A stretch of DNA of 19,138 nt from Myxococcales bacterium (lineage in GTDB: Bacteria > Myxococcota_C > UBA6777). Made by a program: the position numbers and the translations under genes. The notes under the pieces are model-generated. The model was not told the DNA's origin. It saw only the letters and a program-made list of their open reading frames with translations, and made no database searches. Location of the stretch: the NCBI GenBank assembly GCA_027005175.1, contig JALTMC010000053.1:1-19138 (forward strand). The letters run 5' to 3'. Below, piece after piece: positions 1-7,200 of this stretch. Position 1 is the first letter of the stretch. The number at the start of each line of letters is the position of its first letter.

Positions 1-2
1 CA

Positions 3-449
3 CTAGCACCACACGTTAATAAGGGCTCGATATCGCAATCCCAACCGGGTAAATATTGTGATTTCATAAAGGTGACCAAGGAGTTCTATCAAGTCCGTAA
101 GTCGTTGACTGAACTCCTCCCACCTTTGGTATCTATACGATGTGAGGGCAACAAAATTGCTACTGAGTCCCACTTTCCACGCCCTATCCTCTGAACGAAA
201 CTCGTAAGCGAGAGGAGGCAAACGACTCAGTAACTGTTCCATCACCTCTTGACTCAGTTGTACTCCTGGAGGAGGAGACGGAATGGTATTTTGAACTTCT
301 AATAAAGGGTAATTAGACTTAAGAGCCTCCTGAAAGTCAGTAGGCTTTCCAGTTTCCAGGCGCAGTAACCGTGGAAATCGTAATTGACAAATCACCTCAA
401 CAAGAGGGTTTTTGGTGAAAATAATGCGTTTGCTCTCAGGGAACGGCAT
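3..449 (-). CDS. TIGR04255 family protein, C-terminally truncated
   Basis: The 148-residue product has the N-terminal signature of the TIGR04255 family: a KNPLVEVICQLRFP strand near residues 14-27, the acidic/aromatic core around YEFRSEDRAWKVGLS, and a LGLRYR strand near residue 138. The biochemical role of the family is unknown. Members as I remember them are roughly 240-280 residues, so this copy ends about half way, in a TAG codon at 3-5 just after the LRYR strand where a normal member continues. It may be frameshifted or truncated; the window edge hides whether the rest lies beyond. The ATG at 447-449 is preceded by GAGGA with short spacing, so the start is believable. It faces away from the ORF pair at 792-1392. 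Confidence 0.6.
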   Translation of the reverse strand: MPFPESKRIIFTKNPLVEVICQLRFPRLLRLETGKPTDFQEALKSNYPLLEVQNTIPSPPPGVQLSQEVMEQLLSRLPPLAYEFRSEDRAWKVGLSSNFVALTSYRYQRWEEFSQRLTDLIELLGHLYEITIFTRLGLRYRALINVWC

Positions 450-791
450 ACTATCCTCATCCGATGTTTAAATTCATCCAAAGCCCATCTGTTGTAGATA
501 ATCGTAAGAGACTCAACGATAGGGTGAGTTGATGGGTCTGTCAAGAATCCGGGATGTAGATAGGGGTGGAAGACGTGAACCCGGAAAAAAATACATGATC
601 TACAAAACTTCTGCAACCCATTTTCACAGCAGAGTTGCTGAAAAACACTCTTCTTCTCTCCGTTAAGCCTCTTTTGATACTCGGACGAGCATAAGAATAG
701 TCTCTTTGGTGGAATGGGGTAAACTGCCCCAGGCATCCACGACTTTCCAAAGAACTGAATTCTCCAATGACACATATGTGACACACTCTGA
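450..791. other. Intergenic region, no supported gene
   Basis: This is the divergent spacer between the TIGR04255 gene (minus) and the plus-strand remnant pair. Long minus-strand open frames cross it, but they have no ribosome binding site and no family resemblance, and they run antisense through the plus-strand ORFs. It probably holds the promoters for both sides; I see no convincing -35/-10 pair. Confidence 0.4.
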
Positions 792-1055
792 GTGCAAAGA
801 AGTGTTTTGAGAGTGTCTGGGAAGTGTGCAGCTTCGATCATCTTGGGGTGTTGGTTGTATGTCGGGGTGTTGGTTGTATGTCGGAGTGTTCGGAAATACT
901 GGGGTTTTGTGGTCATTACGCACGCCGGACGAATGCTCAAAACTTTGTTTGTCGAGGGTCTTGATGCACAAGCCTTGAGTATTCTGACTACAGGTGAGTT
1001 TCTGAGCGCAGAAGGGGAAGATTGGGTTCTTTTATCTGAGAATACCCATGATTGA
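792..1055 (+). pseudogene. Possible 3' remnant of an ATPase gene
   Basis: Only the last ~45 codons look like protein: from about 915 the frame reads HAGRMLKTLFVEGLDAQALS and then TGEFLSAEGEDWVLLSE. This resembles the extreme C-terminus of predicted AAA/ABC-like ATPases that are followed by a small partner gene. The stop at 1053-1055 overlaps the ATG of the next ORF by 8 nt, as in a real operon. The first part of the frame lies over a 19-nt tandem repeat, has no ribosome binding site and looks non-coding. No Walker A or B motif is present upstream, so the front of the gene is missing. The family assignment is from memory and is weak. Confidence 0.35.
845..890. repeat. 19-nt tandem repeat, 2.4 copies
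   Basis: Two identical 19-nt units beginning ggggtgttggttg lie head to tail at 845-863 and 864-882. A third, partial and altered copy begins at 883. The repeat sits inside the presumed non-genuine N-terminal part of the ORF at 792-1055. Confidence 0.85.
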
Positions 1056-1392
1056 GATCTTAGCGATTGTTGAGTCGGAAGACGATTTCCGGACAGCTTC
1101 TTGTCTTGCTGATCGAGTGCTTGCAGAGAAATCCGCAGAACAAGGTAGTGACTGGATTGGTGAAAAACTTGATGAACTAAGAAAATGGGTGGGATTTCAA
1201 CCCACCATGTCATTCAGTTGCTGGAAAGACATCAAAGTGCTTTGGACGCAAAGACAAGGTCGTTCGGGCAAAATACGGTCATTTCTTGAACGGAGACTCC
1301 GTTTTGACAAAACCGAACGCGGTTTTAAAGGAGTATATCCACTCCAAGATAATCGAGCACAACATTCTCTGGTTTCTTTGCTAGCTTCGTAG
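1048..1392 (+). pseudogene. Truncated small partner protein, possibly Toprim-like
   Basis: The first ~65 residues look like a genuine protein: MIEILAIVESEDDFRTASCL opens with a beta strand ending in an acidic E-x-x-x-D-type cluster, then an alpha helix, and later a WKDIKVLW segment. This resembles the small Toprim/DUF4276-like proteins encoded after an ATPase in accessory cassettes, which are usually longer. From about 1265 the frame becomes Arg-rich and non-descript, crosses two palindromes and runs 68 nt into the end of the convergent hydrolase gene. I infer that the C-terminal half has been lost. It could instead be an intact short unknown protein. Confidence 0.45.
1289..1326. terminator. 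Two adjacent palindromes, candidate bidirectional terminator
   Basis: AACGGAG-A-CTCCGTT (1289-1303) and AAAACCG-AACG-CGGTTTT (1309-1326) are both perfect inverted repeats. The second overlaps the stop codon of the minus-strand hydrolase (1325-1327). Read on the minus strand it gives a short stem ending in TTTT, which would suit termination of that gene. Terminator function is inferred from position and symmetry. Confidence 0.4.
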
Positions 1393-3055
1393 CGATTTTG
1401 TTTTGGTGTTGGGTTGATTGATATTGGAGGAGGAGAGGCTCTCGGAGTGTCGAGAGTTCTCGGAGGCGGGCTTTTGCTGCGCCCTGGTTGCCGAGAGCCT
1501 GTTCTGCTTGGGCAGACCAAAACAGTGCCTGACCGTATCGAAAATTGCGCTGTGGGGAGAGAACAACTGCTTCAAATCGCTCGGCTGCTTCGGAGATTTG
1601 GCCTCTACCTAGCAATACAGCCCCTGATAAGAATTGTAAGGTGGGATCGGTGGGGGCTTCACTGTAGGCTTTGAGGAGCAAGTCAAGCCCAGGTTCGGAG
1701 TCGAGTTCTAGCAGGTTGAGGCGATAGGCTTCTGCAAACGTCTCATAGCCGGGAGTCTCGTTGGTTCTTCTATCATCGAGAGGAATGACAGACATACCTG
1801 GAGCGTTGTCCCATGACCAATCTACGGTCTTCCATTGCGGTGTTTGGGCAGAGATATTCCCTGCCGCAACATGGACCTGTTCTTTGTTTGCGTCAATGAC
1901 AACAGAGTTTACGGTATAACATTGGCGTAAGACACTACCAGCCATAATGTCTATATTGTTGGAGCCATTGGGGGAAGAGCCTGCTTGTTTACGACAAAAT
2001 AATAACTCTTGTAAGTCGGTAACTGTAGCACCACCTTTGGACTGCAAGTTATCAATGACTGCGTTAAGCATCTCCAGGCGGGCACGGCTGTGATCCACAA
2101 AGGAGGGAGAAGGACTGACTTCACCCCACCTCATATCAGGTGTTTGGTAATGGTTGGTCGAAGTCAGATAATCACCTGTGGACCGAACAACACCCTGACG
2201 ACGACCAGCTTTTTCCAGAACGATCGCTTTCTTTTCTTGAGCCGACGAAACAGCAATTCCCCAGGTCGAATAAGCATGGTACTTTTTCGCAATTTGAATG
2301 ACCTCCTCGATGGTAGAAGCACAACGGATTAGCTCATGAGATAAGTCACAGATTCCAAAACCAGCAAAGCTAAACTTGCTGTGAAACCGGGTGTGTAAGG
2401 TGATGCTAATACCAGCTTCATTAAAGGCCGTCACTCCTGGAACATCAGCACCATAGCTGGCCACATAACCGTATCGCAAGCCCGACCTTGGTGTACAAAA
2501 AACAACCGCTTGATCGTTGTCCCATAAGCCTGGTGCAGGAAAGTCAAAGTTACGAGCGTGAAGCAAGCTACTGTCTCTGCTTGCACGATCCCAACACATC
2601 GCAGAAGAACAGGCTGCTGCTGAAGTAGCAGCTCCTGCACATAGAGTGGAGAGTTCAGGGATATAATGTCCCTCCAAAGACTTCGCAAGATTGACGATAT
2701 TTTGAAGAGCATCCATCGCAAAGATCGCATGCCCAAAACGGTCCGACTTTCCCAACGTACGTAAGGCAGCCTGTTGGCGTAAACGACTAGCATCCGGTCG
2801 TTGTTGAGACATCTTCCAGGTCCAGCCATCGAGCACTTTGAGCAAAACATTGCTCAGAATAGACTTCATTCGAATCTTGCGAGGCATCGAGCTGCGAGCC
2901 ACAAACATCCCAAGACGTCGAAAGTGATAAGTCAACGCATCGAGGCGATTCGTGCCTCGGATAAATTCAGCATATTGTGCCCCCATCTCTGCTTCAGTAC
3001 CGGACAAACGAATCGTCCGAAGTGTGGGGATGTTGGCTTCGGATTGTCTGGGCAT
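1325..3055 (-). CDS. C45-type autoproteolytic acyltransferase/hydrolase with TPR-like tail
   Basis: The 576-residue protein resembles the Ntn-hydrolase family C45 (acyl-CoA:6-aminopenicillanate acyltransferase and relatives). These enzymes cleave themselves before a Cys, which becomes the N-terminal nucleophile for hydrolysing or transferring acyl groups on amides. The likely nucleophile is Cys149 in AAACSSAMCW, 19 residues before Arg168 in the LLHARNFDF strand, the usual spacing. Other family features are FNEAGISITLHTR near 215 and TSTNHYQTPD near 300. Residues ~440-545 look like two or more TPR-type helical pairs (AEAYRLNLLELDSEPG, ISEAAERFEAVV, QAEQALGNQGAAKARL), an unusual addition. No signal peptide is visible, so it is probably cytoplasmic. 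The start is supported by GGAGG at 3065-3069, nine bases upstream. The natural substrate cannot be told from sequence. Confidence 0.8.
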   Translation of the reverse strand: MPRQSEANIPTLRTIRLSGTEAEMGAQYAEFIRGTNRLDALTYHFRRLGMFVARSSMPRKIRMKSILSNVLLKVLDGWTWKMSQQRPDASRLRQQAALRTLGKSDRFGHAIFAMDALQNIVNLAKSLEGHYIPELSTLCAGAATSAAACSSAMCWDRASRDSSLLHARNFDFPAPGLWDNDQAVVFCTPRSGLRYGYVASYGADVPGVTAFNEAGISITLHTRFHSKFSFAGFGICDLSHELIRCASTIEEVIQIAKKYHAYSTWGIAVSSAQEKKAIVLEKAGRRQGVVRSTGDYLTSTNHYQTPDMRWGEVSPSPSFVDHSRARLEMLNAVIDNLQSKGGATVTDLQELLFCRKQAGSSPNGSNNIDIMAGSVLRQCYTVNSVVIDANKEQVHVAAGNISAQTPQWKTVDWSWDNAPGMSVIPLDDRRTNETPGYETFAEAYRLNLLELDSEPGLDLLLKAYSEAPTDPTLQFLSGAVLLGRGQISEAAERFEAVVLSPQRNFRYGQALFWSAQAEQALGNQGAAKARLRELSTLREPLLLQYQSTQHQNKIATKLAKKPENVVLDYLGVDILL

Positions 3056-3380
3056 ACTTCTTGACCTCCAATTGGCCTCATTTTGTTAGATGCTTTCGTA
3101 AAGATAGCTCCATGATACGTTTCCTTCTCGCTCTTTGTATCTCCATCCATTTGGTACCGCCCGGCGCAAAATCCTAGGAGTTTGCAAGCTGTGATCTCAA
3201 GCGTCCATCGCAGCTTCAGCGGAACGGTTTCTTCACTTCTTTGAGCACTTCACACTCGACGGTACGATGTACCGCCTGCGAGGGGAGCCTGTGCCTTCCT
3301 TCGTTCTGCCTGGGCTTTCCGTCACCTCGCGACGAACAACGTGAATCCTCTCCATTATTGACGCTTGTAACAATCATAGG
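3056..3380. other. Spacer upstream of the C45 hydrolase
   Basis: These 325 bases between two minus-strand genes must contain the hydrolase's leader and possibly its promoter. A 53-codon minus-strand ORF (3377-3216, MIVTSVNNGEDSR... ending in LKEVKKPFR) starts three bases after the sspB stop, but it has no recognisable family and little ribosome-binding sequence. A small inverted repeat, GGTAC-GAT-GTACC, lies within 3259-3273. I looked for RNase P RNA, SRP RNA and riboswitch motifs here and found none. Confidence 0.35.
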
Positions 3381-4082
3381 CTAGGTCTTGGGTTCTTTAT
3401 CATCCGAGGTTGATGTAATGACACGGAACTTGGGGCGTTTGTCAGGACTCTTCGTTGTTGTTGATGGACTTTTGGTTTGTATCTCTTCTTTGGTTTGTAT
3501 CTCTTCTTCTGATTCTGTGTTATCTACCACCAATCGTAGGGCAGGGCGGTTCGACTCTCTACGAACAGGGGAAGGAGCGTTTGTTGCCCTGGTTCTGTCT
3601 GTAGGTTTGTCTGCTTCAAGGGCAGGTACTAGCTCAAGTGGCGGCACTGCTACTGGCATCGGATGAACTTGCGCTCCATCTTCTGTTTCGTCACCATCTT
3701 TGGCTTTCTCACCAAGCAGAGCGTCGAGTTGAGCCAGCACTTCAGGAGGCAAGAGTTGGGCCAGCATCTCTGAGGGTAAGTCTTCCGGAAACATCTGGAA
3801 GTCCTCTGTGTTAGGGTGAGATAGGCCCCATATGGTTTCCAGCGGGATCGAACACGAATGGGGTGTTCCCTGAAAGCTCAAGATCGCAGACACCCTCGTG
3901 TCGTCCACATGGAGTTCCACTCCAGCGAAGCGATAGCTGAGATTAAGACGAAGCTGGTAGTCATCTTTTAAAAAGAGAGGTAGGTCGGCTTCGGGGTGCC
4001 GGGCATCCAGGTGCAGCATGGTCAAACCATGGCCCAACATCTCCAACAAGATCTGTTTCTTTTGTGGTTGTGTTCTTGCCAT
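3381..4082 (-). CDS. sspB: SspB-like ClpXP adaptor with long tail
   Basis: The 233-residue protein is a stringent starvation protein B homologue. SspB binds ssrA-tagged and other substrates and hands them to the ClpXP protease. The folded domain (about 8-90) has the family pattern GLTMLHLDARHPEADLP, YQLRLNLSYRF, VSAILSFQGTPHSCSIPLET. A helix-rich acidic stretch and a disordered tail follow. The tail contains RPALRLVV (179-186), almost the RPALRVVK ClpX-tethering peptide that ends E. coli SspB, and a second similar motif, RPKFRVIT, at 216-223. Between them is a duplicated KEEIQT hexapeptide. The start is backed by AAGGA nine bases upstream. It is divergent from the 1323-aa gene. The assignment is firm for the core and inferred for the tethering motifs. 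Confidence 0.87.
   Translation of the reverse strand: MARTQPQKKQILLEMLGHGLTMLHLDARHPEADLPLFLKDDYQLRLNLSYRFAGVELHVDDTRVSAILSFQGTPHSCSIPLETIWGLSHPNTEDFQMFPEDLPSEMLAQLLPPEVLAQLDALLGEKAKDGDETEDGAQVHPMPVAVPPLELVPALEADKPTDRTRATNAPSPVRRESNRPALRLVVDNTESEEEIQTKEEIQTKSPSTTTKSPDKRPKFRVITSTSDDKEPKT
3471..3506. repeat. 18-nt tandem duplication in the sspB tail
   Basis: The unit tttggtttgtatctcttc occurs twice in direct succession (3471-3488, 3489-3506). On the minus strand it encodes the in-frame KEEIQT duplication that spaces the two ClpX-binding-like motifs. Confidence 0.9.
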
Positions 4083-4247
4083 TCAACTCCATCCTTTGTT
4101 TCTTGTTGCTTCGATGGGTAGCCGATTTGGTCTCCATTTGTAAAGTACGCAGAATAAGTTGAAGCTCCTCAGGGTTTCTTTCCCTGTTTGGGAATGCTAT
4201 GGTTCTCAACAGAGTTCTTTCTATATTGAAACCAAAGAGGAGTATGT

Positions 4248-7200
4248 ATGATGCGGAATGGATGGAGCCATACCATCATCAATCATAGAGCTTATGTTGA
4301 GGCAACCCTTCTCTCTATTTTGCTCGCTGGTTTTCTGAACCTGACATCTTTGGGGGTTGTGGATGCTGCCTCACCTTCGACTCTTGCCGAGTCTCAAAAG
4401 GCAACCTCTCAACCTGTACCTAAACGTTCCAAGAGCTTGTTTCCTTCGTCCAGGCCTGTCTTGAAGAGACCCTCTGCAAAGCTTCGCCAAACCCCTCTTG
4501 GTTCGCTGTCTCTCTCTCCTACCTCAAAATCAACAAGCCGCCCAGCACTTCGTAAGGCCGCGAAACGACATTTGCCTGCTCGGAAAAAACGAACTCAAAC
4601 TCGTAAAAAAATAGCATCCAAACAAGGTCTTCTTCCACCTTTGCGACGAATCAAGCCATCGTCGAAGCGAGCCGTTCGACCTTTGCGACGAGTCAAGCCA
4701 TCGTCGAAGCGAGCCGTTCGACCTTTGCGGCGAGTACATCCACCGTTGAAGCAGGTTGTACCACCTTTGCGACGAGTCAATCCAGAGTTGAAGCGGGTTG
4801 TACCACCTTTGCGACGAGTCAATCCAGAGTTGAAGCGGGTGCTTCCATATTTCCGAGTGCGGCCTGTTCTTCGTAGGGTACGGCCTCTGGTGCGGCCTGT
4901 TCTTCGTAGGGTACGGCCTCTGGTGCGGCCTGTTCTTCGTAGGGTGCGGCCTCTGGTGCGGCCTGTTCTTCGTAGGGTGCGGCCTCTGGTGCGGCCTGTT
5001 CTTCGTAGGGTGCGGCCTCTGGTGCGGCCTTTCCATTCTTTGGCAAAGGTCAAGAGGTTGTTGTTGGGAAAGCCTGTTTGGCATAGGTTGGAAGTTGGGG
5101 ATGTGGCTTGGTTTCGATTTCACGTGGGGAGGCCGGGTTGGTATGTGTTTGACTCTTTAGGGCGCAGTGATCCTTACTGTCGGTTGTACCGGAGTGACTT
5201 TCATCGCGCTGCTCAGAATGATGACAGCGGTCGAAAGAGAAACTGTCGGATACTGCATCGCTTGCGTCGAGGGACCTATTATATTGAGGTGATGCTTTTT
5301 CCCTATCGCAGCAAGAGATTTGCGGTGACGGTTCATCGGCTGCCCTCTGCTTTTGTGTCGCAGGGAGAGGCTCTGTCTGGAAAGATCGAGAAGCCTGGAA
5401 GTATGAAGTTATACCGGGTTTTGGTGATGAAGGATGGATTGTATGAGTTTGCTTCCACCGGAACAACAGATGTAACGTGTGCTTTGCTTGATTCCAGTCA
5501 GAGTTCTTTAACCTATCTGGCCACCGATGATGACAGTGGGAAAGGAACCAACTGTTCTCTGATGCAATATTTGTCAACAGGGTCGTATACCTTTCTTGTT
5601 CGAAGTGCGCGTTTCTCCAAAACAGGGGCGTATCGGGTTCATTTTCGCAAGGCCAAAGAAGCCCGGTTGCGTTTTCATGCGATTACCTTTGGAGAGCCCA
5701 TGCGGGCTCGATTAAAATCGTCTCGGCATCGCAATCGATATCATTTTCGATTGGGAGAGCGGACTCGGGTCAGTTTTCTTACCAAATTCAACAACAACAC
5801 TCCTCAGTTGCGATTGAGGGATCTCAACGGCCACGGGTTGCCAGGGAAAAGTTACTCTGTTCGTTTTCGTGGGCGAGTTCGGCTCTTGAGTCGGCTGTTA
5901 AATGCCGGAGAGTACTATCTTGAGTTACGGTCCCCTGGAAAGCCCAAGTCAGCGTATACCCTCTGGGCCTATAAAGATCGAGATGTTGTGATTCCCCCGA
6001 ATCGTGCCCGGTTGATCGCCGATGGCACACCACAAGGCACCGTAGGTCAGCCTTTTTGGTACTCTCTGTTTAAAGTGACGCTGGACGGTGGTGCGTATCA
6101 TATTATCGAGGCGAAACATAAAGCTTTGGTGGCGTGTTTCTTAGAGGACTCCAAGGGTAACTGGCTGGTCTCTCGCAGGGTCTCCCGAGCAGAGCGAGGA
6201 GTCTGTCGAATCGAAGGACGCGGGCGGCATGGTGATGTTTGGGTTCGACTGTTGATGCGAAAGCCTACCAGGGGCTCGGTTCGACTGAGGCGCCGACGAT
6301 CGAACTCTGTGATGCAGACATCCCAACCCTCACCACTTGAGAGACTCTCTGATGAGGTCAAATTGCATCGCCAGCCGAAAGAGATCGAATTGTATCGTCA
6401 ACCGAAAGAGATCAAATTGTATCGTCAACCGAAAGAGATCAAATTGCATCGCCAGCCGAAAGAGATCGAATTGTATCGTCAGCCTGGCTCTATTTTTCCC
6501 AACATTGTACCGCTTCCAAAGAAGCGGGTGAGAAAGGTCGTGCTTGCTTCACAATCCAGTGCTGGACTTCCTCTCACAAACTCTCGAATCGCTCCGCAAA
6601 TTCGGTTTTATCAGTTTGTTCCAAAGCTTCTGGCTCAGAATCAAGTGCAGCGGTTGCGAAGCCAACGTAAGAGTGGTGGCTTTCTGGTTGAGGTCTCTCG
6701 TCCGGGTCTTTATTGGTTTTCTTTGGAGGGGAAAGGAAGCTTGCATTGCAAGCTCTCTGATATGCTTGAACGATTCATTAAACAATCGATTATCTTCCCT
6801 CAAGGGTGCAACATTGCGGCCTACTTGTTGCGAGGCTCCTATATCCTTCGCTTTCGATACCAAAAAAACATTCCGTTGCTTCGGGCAGTGTGGCGTTCGT
6901 ACCGTTCCTTTCCTGCGATCTTGGGTTCGCGCAAGATCTTGATCGGTCCTGTGAGAAAGGGGCATAAGAGACGTTTGCAAATGCGAGTCAGGCACGATGG
7001 ATTTTACAAGATAAGGTCGCATTTGATCTCATCCGTGCCTCTGGTGACGCGGTTGTCCTTGCTTCGGGGAAGTCGTCAGATCGCTCGTCATGGTCGCAAA
7101 ACATATCGTATGTTGGTGTATCTTCGTGCGGGATTGTATCATGTTCAAGTCAAGGTCAGTCAGGGGCGAGGTGCCTATTCTTTGAGGAAGGTCCGGCTTG

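Noticed and set aside
392-1213. 273-aa minus-strand ORF
   Set aside because: It has no ribosome binding site or family resemblance, overlaps the TIGR04255 start, and runs antisense to the better-supported plus-strand frames.
3056-3380. Structured RNA (RNase P RNA, SRP RNA, c-di-GMP or cobalamin riboswitch)
   Set aside because: Some GC-rich segments can pair, for example GCGAGG with CCTCGC on the minus strand, but none of the diagnostic conserved strings of these RNAs is present.
4530-5123. Three antisense open frames with repeats such as RTRGRTLRRTG or AAPEAAPYEEQ
   Set aside because: They are the complement of the coding minisatellites of the exported protein; repeats with period divisible by three keep all frames open. 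The sense frame has signal peptide, ribosome binding site and domains.
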